Notes under the pieces: model-generated
Seen by the model: the letters and a program-made list of their open reading frames with translations, nothing else
Told to the model about the DNA's origin: nothing
The model's database searches: none
Assembly: GCA_019114135.1 (NCBI GenBank)
Contig: DXGC01000078.1
Location: 1 to 46,923, forward strand
Reading direction: 5' to 3'
DNA length: 46,923 nt
From: Candidatus Corynebacterium avicola
Lineage (GTDB): Bacteria > Actinomycetota > Actinomycetes > Mycobacteriales > Mycobacteriaceae
Shown: positions 9,223-17,812 of the stretch, in pieces
How the letters are laid out: each line of letters starts with the position of its first letter
How positions within the stretch are numbered: position 1 is the stretch's first letter
Position numbers and translations under genes: made by a program

Positions 9223-9244
9223 GGCCATTACATCATGATTGGCC
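9223..9244. promoter_or_regulatory. Inverted repeat between divergent zinc-protein genes
   Basis: GGCCA (9223-9227) and TGGCC (9240-9244) form an inverted repeat around a 12-nt AT-rich centre. It sits between the minus-strand start at 9220 and the plus-strand gene at 9271. The position suits an operator serving both, perhaps autoregulation by the CGNR protein; this is inference. Confidence 0.35.
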
Positions 9245-9270
9245 GCATGCAGCCGACAGAGAGAGAAGTG

Positions 9271-9504
9271 ATGACAGGATGTTGCGATCCGACAGCGGAA
9301 AGAGCCGACCGGGTCCGTCCGCGGGCAGCTGACGTAGGCGTTGGTCATGAGCACGGGTGGATCACGGAATCGGTGCACGCCACCTCGGCTGGCAAGGTGC
9401 TGTATGTCCGTTGTGCGTCCTGCGGTGTCCGGCGCATCGATGTTCAGGACGCAGCGACCCATCCTCCACGGGGAATAAGCCGGGTACTCGGTCATGGCGG
9501 GTAG
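9271..9504 (+). CDS. Small zinc-ribbon-like hypothetical protein
   Basis: 77-residue protein. Its conserved-looking core is HEHGWITESVHATSAGKVLY followed by VRCASCGVRRIDVQ. The C-x2-C pair plus the upstream His residues suggest a small zinc ribbon or knuckle. I chose ATG 9271 because GAGAGAAG lies just before it; in-frame starts further upstream lack such a site. It is followed after 48 bp by the second CGNR gene on the same strand. Length and family are not certain, but codon use and the motif support a real gene. Confidence 0.6.
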   Translation: MTGCCDPTAERADRVRPRAADVGVGHEHGWITESVHATSAGKVLYVRCASCGVRRIDVQDAATHPPRGISRVLGHGG

Positions 9505-9552
9505 AAGGTAAGCAGCGCAACGGCGGGCATGAAGAGCACAATGGAGGACGTG

Positions 9553-10191
9553 ATGGAGAACGAGAATGAGTTCCTCTTCCTCGGCGGACGGCCCAGCCTG
9601 GATCTGGTGAACACACTGCGCGGGCGTAATGACCACGTGCTCGGGAAACGTGACCTGGTGACCACGGTGGCAGAACTGCAGGACTGGATCGCCGCTGCAG
9701 ATAAACAGACGGAGTGGTTCACCCTCGAACTCCCCGAATCCTCGCCGACGCAGGGTGAACTGTCGGACGCTGTCGCCCTGCGGGAAGCGGTGCACGCGCT
9801 CGCGGTCGAGGAGAACGGTCAGGACGTGCAGGACCCGCTGGACGTCATCAACCAGCTGGCCCTGGCGCAGCCGACACCGGCCCTGGCCCGCATTGACGAG
9901 GGGGGCGAGGGCGACGGCGAGGACTCCCGCGGGAGCCGGTTCACCGTGACCGGTGGCAACGGTCCGACGACGGTGGCGCAGCTCGTCGGCTTCGTCGCCG
10001 CCGATGCGGTGAACCTGTTCGCCACCGTGGAGGGCGCACGGATCAAGGAGTGTGCCCAGCCGCGGTGCGGGATGGTCTTCGTGGACTCGTCCCGGGGCAA
10101 CCGTCGGCGCTGGTGTTCCATGGCGACCTGCGGAAACCGCGCGAAGGTGAAGCGCTTCGATGACCGCGCACGGGCCGCGGCACAGGAGTAG
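9553..10191 (+). CDS. CGNR zinc-finger (ABATE-type) regulator
   Basis: 212-residue protein starting MENENEFLFLGGRPSLDLVN, the standard opening of ABATE-domain proteins. The C-terminal zinc finger is canonical: CAQPRCGMVFVDSSRGNRRR then WCSMATCGNRAKVKRF, with four cysteines and the CGNR signature. GGAGG at 9543-9547, five bases before ATG 9553, fixes the start against the ATGs at 9529 and 9541. The family is thought to regulate transcription in stress; targets are unknown. The MHS transporter 77 bp downstream on the same strand is the obvious candidate target. Confidence 0.88.
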   Translation: MENENEFLFLGGRPSLDLVNTLRGRNDHVLGKRDLVTTVAELQDWIAAADKQTEWFTLELPESSPTQGELSDAVALREAVHALAVEENGQDVQDPLDVINQLALAQPTPALARIDEGGEGDGEDSRGSRFTVTGGNGPTTVAQLVGFVAADAVNLFATVEGARIKECAQPRCGMVFVDSSRGNRRRWCSMATCGNRAKVKRFDDRARAAAQE

Positions 10192-10268
10192 TCGCGTCCG
10201 CCGACAATCCGTTCGTGGCGAATCAAAGACTTCTGACCTCTTGCGCGCCCCTGGCACGCTGACTTGCC

Positions 10269-11705
10269 ATGAGTGAACTCTCCTCCGTCAGTAGCCCCGA
10301 AAGCGACTCCAGCACTGCCGTCGAGCAACGGCAGCTCCGCCGCGTCATCGCCGCGTCCCTGCTGGGCACGACCGTGGAGTGGTACGACTTCTTCCTCTAC
10401 TCCACCGCCGCGGCCGTGGTGTTCAACAAGCTGTTCTTCCCCGACCAGAGTTCCTTCGTTGGCACCATGCTCAGCTTCGCGACCTTCGCGGTCGGCTTCG
10501 TGATGCGTCCCATCGGTGGCCTGGTCTTCGGGCACATCGGCGACCGCATCGGCCGACGTAAGACGCTCGCCATCACCATGCTGTTGATGGGAATCGCGAC
10601 CACACTGATGGGCGCGCTGCCGACCGCCGAACAGGTCGGCGTGATCGCCCCGATCCTGCTGCTTCTGCTGCGCATCATCCAGGGCTTCGCGCTCGGCGGT
10701 GAGTGGGCCGGTGCGGTCCTCATGGCCGTCGAGCATGCCCCGGCAGGAAAGAAAGGGCGCTTCGGCTCCGTGCCGCAGATCGGCCTGGCGCTCGGACTTG
10801 GCATCGGCACCGTGGTGTTCGCCCTGCTCCAGACGGTCTTCGACGACGAGCAGTTCCTGGCTTACGGGTGGCGCATCGCTTTCGCCGTGTCCATCGTCCT
10901 GGTGGTCGTCGGAGTGATCGTCCGGCTCGCCGTCGACGAAACCCCGGCCTTCGTCGCCACGCAGAAGACCCTGAACACCGCCAGCACCCCCATCCGCAAG
11001 TTGCTCGCCGACCCGCAGTTGCGAAAGAACACCATCGCCGGCTGCCTCGCCCGTTGGGCGGAGGGAAGCTCCTTCAACACCTGGGGCGTCTTCGTGATCA
11101 CCTACGCCACCGCGACGCTGGCGATGGACGAGGTCGGCGTCCTGCTGGCGGTTGCCGCGGCGTCCGGCGTGATGGCTGTCGTCATCCCGTTCGCAGGAAG
11201 CCTGGTCGACAAGTACGGCACCGGACTGCTCTACGGTATCGGCGTGGCCCTCTACGGGGTGGCGGTGATCCCGGTGTTCGCCCTCTTCAACACGGGTTCA
11301 CTGGTGCTGCTCTTCGTCGGGCTGATCATCGTTTTCGGCGTCATTCACGGCGTGTTCTACGCCGCTCAGGGTACCTTCTTCGCCGAGCTGTTCCCGACGG
11401 ACGTCCGCTACACCGGGATGTCGGTGGTCTACCAGTTCTCCGGGATCTACGCCTCCGGCCTGACCCCGATGATCCTCACCGCATTGATGGAGGCCAATGG
11501 CGGGCTGCCCTGGGCAGCGGCCGGCTACCTCGCGCTGACCGCGGTGATCTCCGTGGTCGCGACGCTCTGGGCGGTGAAGCTGCGGAAGGCCTCCCGCTGG
11601 AGCGACCGTTCGCTGAGCGAGGCCTCCTCGGTGCACGACTCGGCGGTCGAATCAGCTGACGACCGGGCGGACGCACCGGTGGCGGAGCCCGCGCGGGCCC
11701 ACTGA
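10269..11705 (+). CDS. MFS transporter, metabolite:H+ symporter (MHS) type
   Basis: 478-residue permease of the ShiA/ProP/KgtP-like MHS family. Signatures are LLGTTVEWYDFFLYSTAA at about residues 36-53, RPIGGLVFGHIGDRIGRRK at 81-99, and RIIQGFALGGEWAGAVL at 138-154. The second half keeps FFAELFPTDVRYTGMSVVYQ. The C-terminal ~35 residues are hydrophilic and Asp/Ala-rich. Substrates in this family include dicarboxylates, shikimate and betaines, and none can be chosen here. The ATG at 10269 has no clear ribosome-binding site. It follows the CGNR regulator and ends against dprE2 on the opposite strand, with the long palindrome at 11714-11797 between. Confidence 0.92.
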   Translation: MSELSSVSSPESDSSTAVEQRQLRRVIAASLLGTTVEWYDFFLYSTAAAVVFNKLFFPDQSSFVGTMLSFATFAVGFVMRPIGGLVFGHIGDRIGRRKTLAITMLLMGIATTLMGALPTAEQVGVIAPILLLLLRIIQGFALGGEWAGAVLMAVEHAPAGKKGRFGSVPQIGLALGLGIGTVVFALLQTVFDDEQFLAYGWRIAFAVSIVLVVVGVIVRLAVDETPAFVATQKTLNTASTPIRKLLADPQLRKNTIAGCLARWAEGSSFNTWGVFVITYATATLAMDEVGVLLAVAAASGVMAVVIPFAGSLVDKYGTGLLYGIGVALYGVAVIPVFALFNTGSLVLLFVGLIIVFGVIHGVFYAAQGTFFAELFPTDVRYTGMSVVYQFSGIYASGLTPMILTALMEANGGLPWAAAGYLALTAVISVVATLWAVKLRKASRWSDRSLSEASSVHDSAVESADDRADAPVAEPARAH

Positions 11706-11713
11706 GTGCAGAA

Positions 11714-11797
11714 TTAGCACCTCGCCCGTTTCTCACCTGCTGATACGTGCAGGTCAGGAGATTGCGGGCGCTCGGGGCGCAACGGCGGAGGTGCTAA
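11714..11797. terminator. Long nested inverted repeat between convergent genes
   Basis: Outer arms at 11714-11730 and 11781-11797 pair at 15 of 17 positions, including a perfect 10-bp end TTAGCACCTC/GAGGTGCTAA. A second stem, ACCTGC...GCAGGT with an 8-nt loop, lies inside at about 11735-11754. It sits between the stop codons of the MHS transporter (+) and dprE2 (-), so it could stop transcription from both sides, though there is no T-run. The rest of 11706-11865 shows no gene. Confidence 0.55.
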
Positions 11798-11865
11798 ATG
11801 TGACAGGTAGGACGCACCGGCGTCGCCGGTGGGCGCCGTACGGTGCCCTACGGTGCCATGACGTC

Positions 11866-12624
11866 CTACAGCGGCAGGCGACGCACGACGAACTGCGGCA
11901 GGTTCTTCAGGATCAGCATGATCCAGCGGAACAGCGGGTGGATCCAGATAACGGCCTTCTTGCCGTCGACACCTGCGACGACGGCCTTGGCGGCGTCGGT
12001 CTTGTCCACGGTCAGCGGGGCGTCGTCCAGACCCTCGGTCATGTTCGTCCGCACCTGGCCCGGGCGCACGGTCAGCACCCGCACGCCGGTGCCGCGCAGC
12101 GCCTCACCGAGCATGCGGTAGAAGCCGTCGGTGCCGGCCTTGGTGGAGCCGTAGACGAAGTTCGAGCGGCGGACCATCTCGCCGGCGACCGAGGAGAAGA
12201 CCACGATCTGGCCGTGGCCCTGCTGCTTCATCCGGTCGGCCAGCAGCACGCCCACCGACACCGCACCCGTGTAGTTGACCTGCGCGGCGAGCACGGCCTT
12301 CTTCTGGTCGGTCCACTGCTCCTCGTTGTCGCCGAGCACACCGAAGGCCACGACGGCGAGGTCGATGTCGCCCTTGTCCCAGATGTGGTTGAAGACGTCC
12401 TCGTGGGAGTCGAAGTCGGTGGCGTCGAAGTCGATGGTGTCCACGGTGGACGCACCGGCGTCCTCCATGCGCTGGATCGCCGGCGACAGGTCCTCGCCGC
12501 CACGGGCGGCCAGGACGACGCGGGCCGGTCCGCGGGTGAGGAACTCCTCGACCACGGCCAGGCCCATGTCGGACGCACCGCCGAGCAGCAGGATGGACTG
12601 GGGCTTGCCCACAGCATTGATCAT
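11866..12624 (-). CDS. dprE2: Decaprenylphospho-beta-D-erythro-pentofuranosid-2-ulose reductase DprE2
   Basis: 252-residue SDR that reduces the 2-keto intermediate made by DprE1 to decaprenylphosphoryl-D-arabinose, the arabinose donor for arabinogalactan and lipoarabinomannan. The nucleotide motif is the DprE2-type GGASDMG (residues 15-21). Catalytic residues are Ser145, Tyr158 and Lys162, and VRPGQVRTNMTEGL follows. The C-terminus (HPLFRWIMLILKNLPQFVVRRLPL) is hydrophobic then basic, consistent with membrane association. GGAG lies before the ATG at 12624, 22 bp after dprE1, so the two are one operon. Confidence 0.95.
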   Translation of the reverse strand: MINAVGKPQSILLLGGASDMGLAVVEEFLTRGPARVVLAARGGEDLSPAIQRMEDAGASTVDTIDFDATDFDSHEDVFNHIWDKGDIDLAVVAFGVLGDNEEQWTDQKKAVLAAQVNYTGAVSVGVLLADRMKQQGHGQIVVFSSVAGEMVRRSNFVYGSTKAGTDGFYRMLGEALRGTGVRVLTVRPGQVRTNMTEGLDDAPLTVDKTDAAKAVVAGVDGKKAVIWIHPLFRWIMLILKNLPQFVVRRLPL

Positions 12625-12646
12625 TGAAAAGGCTCCTAAGTGATCG

Positions 12647-14062
12647 CTAGTTCAGCTCGAGGCGGCGGGACATGTCGGAGGCGAAGACGCCGGTCGGGTC
12701 GATCTCACGGCGGGTATCCAGCCAGCCCTGCAGGCCCGGGTACATCTTGTGGAAGTTCTCCGCGGTCGTGCGGGACTCCTTGGCCAGGTAGAGGCGTCCG
12801 CCGAACTCCATGACGCGCTCGTCCAGGGAGTCGAGGAAGGCGCCCAGACCCTTGCGGATCGGGAAATCGACGCACACGTTCCAGCCCTTCATCGGGTAGC
12901 TCAGCGGCGCCCGGTTGCCCTCACCGAAGAGCTTGAAGACGTTCAAGGCAGAGTAGTGGCCGGACTTCTGGATGTCGCGGATGATCTCCTTGAACGGCTC
13001 CACGGCCTCGGTCGGCACCACGAACTGGTACTGCAGGAAGCCCTTGGGGCCGTAGCCGCGGTTCCACTCACCGAAGAGGTCGAGCGGCTGGTAGAACTGC
13101 GTCAGGTTGTTGATCTTGTTCCGCGCCGGCGCACCCATCGTGTAGTACGCGAGGCCCACAGCGGACAGGGTCAGCTTGTTCAGCGTGAAGGACGGGAAGA
13201 TGTCCGGGATGGTCAGCAGCTGCGGGGCGTTGAACTTCAGCGGGTCCTTCGCCAGCTCCGGGGCGAACTCCTTGAGCTGGTCCAGGGTGGCCAGGGAGCC
13301 GCGGGAGATGGTGGAGCGTCCCAGCTTCGGCTCCGGCGAGATGCAGTCGAACCAGGCCGAGGAGTAGGTGTAGTTCACCTCGGAGCCGTCGGAGTGAATC
13401 GCGATGGTCTCGTCCAACGTGTCCGTGCGGTCGGTGTCGGCGATGAAGTACGCGGTCTCGGTCTTCGTCATCCGGATCGAAGCGCGCAGGATGACACCGG
13501 TCAGGCCCATGCCACCGACGGTGGCCCAGAACAGGGTGCCGTCCGGGTCGTCCGCGGAGCCTTCCGGCTCCAGGTGCAGGACGCGGCCGTCGGCGACGAG
13601 CAGCTCCATGGAGACCACGTGGTCACCGAAGGAACCGGCGGAGTGGTGGTTCTTGCCGTGGATGTCCGGGCCGATCGCGCCACCGATGGTGACCTGGCGG
13701 GTGCCAGGCAGCACCGGGACCCAGAGACCGTAGGGCAGCGCGGCCTTCATCAGCTGGTCCAGGGTCACTCCGGCGTCCACGTCGACCAGTGCGGTGTCCG
13801 GGTCGATGGAGTGGATCTGCTTGAGTTCCTGCATGTCGATGACCAGGCCACCGGCGTTCATGGCGGGGTCGCCGTAGGAGCGTCCCATGCCGCGGGCGAT
13901 GACGCCGCGCTTGAGGTGGTCGGGCTTGTCGGCGTTGTCGTCGGCGACCTGGGCGACGGCGGCGGCGATGACGTCGACGTCCGGGGTGGAGAGGACCTCG
14001 GCCGTGGTGGGTGCGGTGCGGCCCCAACCGGTCAGTGTCCGGGTGTGCGTCTTCAGTTCCAT
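12647..14062 (-). CDS. dprE1: Decaprenylphosphoryl-beta-D-ribose 2-oxidase DprE1
   Basis: 471-residue FAD enzyme that oxidises decaprenylphosphoryl-ribose at C2 for arabinan donor synthesis in the periplasm or at the membrane face. The N-terminal FAD-binding part has [17 protein letters not shown], and [10 protein letters not shown] carries His135 and Lys137, the counterparts of M. tuberculosis His132 and Lys134. The C-terminal part keeps GWNVCVDFP with Cys397, equivalent to the benzothiazinone-target Cys387, and AKESRTT with Lys428, equivalent to Lys418. By family knowledge this enzyme should be sensitive to covalent DprE1 inhibitors. A TAGGGT -10 lies 8 bases before the ATG, with no ribosome-binding site, so the transcript may be leaderless. 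Confidence 0.97.
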   Translation of the reverse strand: MELKTHTRTLTGWGRTAPTTAEVLSTPDVDVIAAAVAQVADDNADKPDHLKRGVIARGMGRSYGDPAMNAGGLVIDMQELKQIHSIDPDTALVDVDAGVTLDQLMKAALPYGLWVPVLPGTRQVTIGGAIGPDIHGKNHHSAGSFGDHVVSMELLVADGRVLHLEPEGSADDPDGTLFWATVGGMGLTGVILRASIRMTKTETAYFIADTDRTDTLDETIAIHSDGSEVNYTYSSAWFDCISPEPKLGRSTISRGSLATLDQLKEFAPELAKDPLKFNAPQLLTIPDIFPSFTLNKLTLSAVGLAYYTMGAPARNKINNLTQFYQPLDLFGEWNRGYGPKGFLQYQFVVPTEAVEPFKEIIRDIQKSGHYSALNVFKLFGEGNRAPLSYPMKGWNVCVDFPIRKGLGAFLDSLDERVMEFGGRLYLAKESRTTAENFHKMYPGLQGWLDTRREIDPTGVFASDMSRRLELN

Positions 14063-14064
14063 AA

Positions 14065-14106
14065 TTCACCACCCTACCGCCGAGGGTGGTGAAGTCATGC
14101 CATAGT
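14065..14106. promoter_or_regulatory. Palindrome and divergent promoters between dprE1 and the TPR gene
   Basis: TTCACCACCCT (14065-14075) and AGGGTGGTGAA (14083-14093) are perfect 11-bp inverted repeats around ACCGCCG. On the minus strand the palindrome contains the dprE1 -10 (TAGGGT, 14076-14071). On the plus strand it is followed at once by CATAGT with an upstream TGC (14101-14106), 6 bases before ATG 14113. A protein bound here would touch both promoters. The regulator is unknown. Confidence 0.6.
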
Positions 14107-14112
14107 TGGGCT

Positions 14113-17100
14113 ATGGATTGGGCGGAAGATTCGCAGGATGTGACCTCGGTCGCACGACGGTGGGAGTCGTTGCGGGGCCGACGGGCGCGCGGCGAGGTCG
14201 GGGAGGACGTCTACCTGCGTCAGTGTGAGGAACTCGCGGATTTCCTGAGAGTTGGCAGTGAATCTGGCGACGACGCGGGTGTCGGGGTGTCTGCAGGGGC
14301 TGACGAGCTCGCCTACCGCATCGATCTGCTACGCCTGTTCGAACGCGAGGCCCGCGGCGACGGCTTGTCGCATGTGCTGTCCCTGCTGCCCCGTCTGTGG
14401 CAGCTGCACCGCAGGGACCCGATGCGTTTCCCCGCCCACCCGGACGCCGTCGGTGGCGCGGAGGGGCAGGCGATGGACGGCGGCCAGTTGCCGAACGTCT
14501 TCGTGCTGGTGTGGCAGGACGTCATCCTCAATGCGGCCCTGTCCCCGGCGGTCACCGCCACGCAGCTGGAGGAGCTCAACGCCCAGGCCTTCGACGCGCT
14601 GGCCGCGCTCGGCCTGCCGGAGGACGAGGTATCCGAACTGCGGGTCCGCGTCCGGCTGGCGACCGGGGACTTCGACGGCGCGCAGGCGCTGATCCGCATG
14701 CTCGACGCACCGTCGCTGCCGGACGCCCCGGACTGGGACGACGCCTACCGTTTCCAACGGGACATGGACGTCCGCGCGATGACCGCGCTGCAGTGCGGTG
14801 ACCTGGAGGGTGCTGCCGCGCTGGTGGACGAGATGGTCGCCGCGCCGGAGACCCGGTCGCAGCCGACGGTGATGGTGGCGGAGTCGCTGATTCCGTTGGC
14901 CGGGATCCTGCCGCCGGAGACCTCGGCCTCGCGGGCGTGTTTCGTCGCCGACCGGGCGGCCGGCGAGCCGATGATGTCGGACGCGATGCTGCAGGTCGCG
15001 GAGTTCCTTGCCCAGACCGGGCGGGAGCGCCAGGCGTTGGGGCTGGTGGACCGGCTGTTGCCGCTGATGGGGCTGGACCGGCGCGAACCGGAGGGGGACG
15101 TCCACCTGCTCGCCGGGATGCACACGGTCTACAAGGCGGCCGCCGACGCCGGCTTCGGCGAGGTCCGCCCGTTGTTCGCCTCCCTGCCGTCGGTGTCGCA
15201 CTGGGTGGCGCGCATCGGATGGGACGCTGAGGGTGCGGGCACGGCGTCCGGTGCGGCACCGACCGTCGCGCAGCTGGCTGCGTGGACCGGCCAGACCGCC
15301 CGCGAGGCCGCGGCGGCCCTGGACCTGCGCAACGACAACGACTCCGAGTCCACGATCGGCCTGGGCCTGCACGTCATGCCGGAGGGCGCGTCGGTGGACA
15401 CCCTCTCGGACGCCGCCGAGACGAGGCTGAACTCACCGGTGATCTCGGCGATCCCGCCGATGCCGCCGCGCCTGCCGGGCTGGATCGAGCACGACCAGCT
15501 GGAGCTGCCGCCGGAGGTCGCCGACTTCTCCGGTGAGCTGTCCGGACGCCCCACCCCGGAGGTGCCCGTCGCCGGTCCCGTCGACGTCGCCGGCCTCGGC
15601 ACGGAGGACGCCCTGCTGGCCACGATGTTGTACTCGACGCTGGGCCTGGTCGAGGCGGTGTCGGTCGGGGTGGACCGGCTTGTCGAGCTGCGTGACAACG
15701 GTGGCGACGGGGAGTACTCGGCACTGCTGTCGGAGCTGGTGAACCGCTACGAACGCGCCGTCACCGCCTTCGTGGACAGCGAGGGCGACGACGACGATGA
15801 TGATCGCGACGACAGCGACGGTGACGGCGACGCCGACCCGGAGCGTCCGACCGACCCCGTGATCGTCGAGATCGACAACGTGCTCAGCCTCCGGCAGGAG
15901 GCGCAGGACGAGGCGGAGGACGCCGGTGCGCCTCCGGTGGAGATCCTCACCAACCGCGTCAACGCCATCGCCGGCGAGTGGGAGGGATCCTGCCGACTCG
16001 TCCGCGAGATCATCGAGCAGGACATCCTCATGGGCGGGGTGTTCCCTGACCTGCACGCCCTGTCGTTGGGGCTGCGGGCGCTGCGTCGGGTGACGCGCTT
16101 CGCCCCGCGGGCGGTGCCACAGGTCGGCACCGGTCTGATGGTCGGTATCGCGCAGCTTGACGCCACCGCCACCGAGGCGCTCAACGCCGTGGCGCAGTAC
16201 ACCACCGCGGTCGCGTTGGTTCTGCCGCCGGTGCCGGAGGAGGCGCCTGTGCCGGACGATCCACCCGCCGCTGCCCAACGTGCCGGGGAGGACGCCCCGG
16301 ATCTGCAGGACGACCTGGCGCAACTGGGGATCGCGATGGCCGGAAGCGGCGTGTACTTCGAGGCTCTCTGCGTCTATGACCGGGCGCTGGATCTGCTGGA
16401 GCAGGTGCAGGAGGAGAGTCCGGGGGCCGTGGAGGGCGGCGCGTCGACCGACGCGGACGGCATGGACGGCATGGACGCTATGGACGCTATTGCCGCCGAG
16501 GATGACATCCACTCCCGCCGCGTCCGGCTGATCTCCAGCCGAGGTGACACCCTGTCCGCGCTGGGCAACCACCGCGTCGCCGCGGAGACCCACTCTGAGG
16601 CGGCGGCGACCGCCGAGCACTGGGGACTATGGGAGTATGCCGCGGAAAGCCAGGTCAGGTGTGCCGCGGCCTGCCTCGACGACCGTGACTTCCCGCGGGC
16701 GGCGATGATCATCGAGGGCTTCGACGAGGTCGAGGGCCTGGACTGGATGCGCTTCCCGTCGACCCGTTTCCGCCGCGAATTGCAGGCCACCCGGTTGGCG
16801 ACCGCGCTGACCGCGGACCATTTCGAGGCCGAATGGGCGGCACAGCGGGCACGCCTCGCCGAGGCGCACGAATACCTGGCGCAGGCCACCAGCCCGCAGC
16901 GGGCGGCGAGCGAACTGGTCGACGGGGTGCTGCTCATCAACCGTGGGCTGGTGCACGCCGAGCGGGTCGACGTCGCCCTCGAGCTCACCGGGTGGGCGGC
17001 CGGTGAGGCTAAGGCGGCGGAGACCGCTGTTGGCGGTGCCGGCGCCTCCGGCGGACCCGGAGAACCCGACAGTGACGGTGAGCCGTCCCGTCCTGCCAAG

Positions 17101-17340
17101 CCGGTGGGCGCCGCCCGGCTGGAGGCGCTGACCGAGGAGGCGCTGCTGCTGCACGTGCAGGGGCGCGACGATGCGGCGATGATGATCTTCGAGTCGGTGG
17201 TGCAGCAGGCCCGACGGGCCGACACCCCGTGGCTGGTGGACGCGGTGTCACACCGGATGGCGGCTGCGTCGCGCTACGCCGAGGACGAGCAGGTGCGGCG
17301 GCGCTACGCGGACCTCATGCGGGAGCTGGCGTTGGACTGA
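14113..17340 (+). CDS. Large hypothetical protein with TPR-like helical repeats
   Basis: 1075-residue, acidic, soluble protein I do not recognise. The C-terminal third reads as paired-helix TPR-like repeats: DDLAQLGIAMAGSGVYFEAL followed by CVYDRALDLLEQ, then LISSRGDTLSALGNHRVAAE, and ALLLHVQGRDDAAMMIFESV. The N-terminal half also alternates Ala/Leu-rich helices, for example FDGAQALIRML and LEGAAALVDEM. A run of Asp near residues 559-575 and a GMDGMDAMDAI repeat near 786-796 are low-complexity linkers. No signal peptide or membrane helix is visible. I chose ATG 14113 over an upstream in-frame start at 14086 because a TGCCATAGT -10 lies 6 bases before it. It is divergent from dprE1, so co-regulation is possible. 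Confidence 0.75.
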   Translation: MDWAEDSQDVTSVARRWESLRGRRARGEVGEDVYLRQCEELADFLRVGSESGDDAGVGVSAGADELAYRIDLLRLFEREARGDGLSHVLSLLPRLWQLHRRDPMRFPAHPDAVGGAEGQAMDGGQLPNVFVLVWQDVILNAALSPAVTATQLEELNAQAFDALAALGLPEDEVSELRVRVRLATGDFDGAQALIRMLDAPSLPDAPDWDDAYRFQRDMDVRAMTALQCGDLEGAAALVDEMVAAPETRSQPTVMVAESLIPLAGILPPETSASRACFVADRAAGEPMMSDAMLQVAEFLAQTGRERQALGLVDRLLPLMGLDRREPEGDVHLLAGMHTVYKAAADAGFGEVRPLFASLPSVSHWVARIGWDAEGAGTASGAAPTVAQLAAWTGQTAREAAAALDLRNDNDSESTIGLGLHVMPEGASVDTLSDAAETRLNSPVISAIPPMPPRLPGWIEHDQLELPPEVADFSGELSGRPTPEVPVAGPVDVAGLGTEDALLATMLYSTLGLVEAVSVGVDRLVELRDNGGDGEYSALLSELVNRYERAVTAFVDSEGDDDDDDRDDSDGDGDADPERPTDPVIVEIDNVLSLRQEAQDEAEDAGAPPVEILTNRVNAIAGEWEGSCRLVREIIEQDILMGGVFPDLHALSLGLRALRRVTRFAPRAVPQVGTGLMVGIAQLDATATEALNAVAQYTTAVALVLPPVPEEAPVPDDPPAAAQRAGEDAPDLQDDLAQLGIAMAGSGVYFEALCVYDRALDLLEQVQEESPGAVEGGASTDADGMDGMDAMDAIAAEDDIHSRRVRLISSRGDTLSALGNHRVAAETHSEAAATAEHWGLWEYAAESQVRCAAACLDDRDFPRAAMIIEGFDEVEGLDWMRFPSTRFRRELQATRLATALTADHFEAEWAAQRARLAEAHEYLAQATSPQRAASELVDGVLLINRGLVHAERVDVALELTGWAAGEAKAAETAVGGAGASGGPGEPDSDGEPSRPAKPVGAARLEALTEEALLLHVQGRDDAAMMIFESVVQQARRADTPWLVDAVSHRMAAASRYAEDEQVRRRYADLMRELALD

Positions 17341-17362
17341 CCGGGAGGTACCGTCCGGTCAG
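17337..17362. terminator. Bidirectional hairpin between convergent genes
   Basis: CTGACCGG (17337-17344) and CCGGTCAG (17355-17362) form a perfect 8-bp stem with a 10-nt loop. The left arm overlaps the TGA stop of the TPR gene, and the right arm ends 9 bp before the stop of the convergent gene at 17371. No T-run on either side. Confidence 0.5.
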
Positions 17363-17370
17363 AACTCCGC

Positions 17371-17721
17371 CTAGAACTCCAGGATCTCCCGGACGACCTC
17401 CGGCAGTTCCGCCACACAGGTGATCTGCGGCTTCCCCGCCTCCTTGTGCTCGCGCAGCTCCTGGTTGATGATCCGTCGGCTGGTGGAATCCAGCACCGGC
17501 AGCTCCTGGGCGAGCAGCCGGACCATGAACTCGTTGAGCGGGGCCTCGACGTGCTGGGCGGCTTCGTAGTGCTTGTCCTCCACCGTGCCGCCGACCACGC
17601 TGGTCTCCGCACGCGCCCCCTTGGACCCCGCCGGCTCACCCTTGGTGGCCTTGGCGATGTTGCGCCGCATCTTCTGCTTGGCGCGGTCGCGCTCGCCCGT
17701 GCCTTTATCTCGTCCGAACAT
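17371..17721 (-). CDS. Hypothetical small soluble protein
   Basis: 116-residue protein I do not recognise. The first ~40 residues are strongly basic (MFGRDKGTGERDRAKQKMRR and GEPAGSKGAR). The rest is acidic and helical (VEAPLNEFMVRLLAQELPVL followed by DSTSRRIINQELREHK), with a conserved-looking C-terminus ITCVAELPEVVREILEF. A TATCGT -10 lies 8 bases before the ATG at 17721-17719; an in-frame GTG two codons upstream is also possible. It is convergent with the TPR gene and divergent from 17813. Confidence 0.6.
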   Translation of the reverse strand: MFGRDKGTGERDRAKQKMRRNIAKATKGEPAGSKGARAETSVVGGTVEDKHYEAAQHVEAPLNEFMVRLLAQELPVLDSTSRRIINQELREHKEAGKPQITCVAELPEVVREILEF

Positions 17722-17812
17722 GGTCACCGACGATACCCCGTGTCCGGGCGCTCACCTAGACTCGGCAACGAACCCGGCCGACACCCCGACCAGTACGAGG
17801 AGCGCCACACCG

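Noticed and set aside
15780..15833. Asp-encoding repeat run in the TPR gene as a possible frameshift or assembly fault
   Set aside because: The frame stays open with consistent codon bias on both sides; acidic linkers are common in such proteins.
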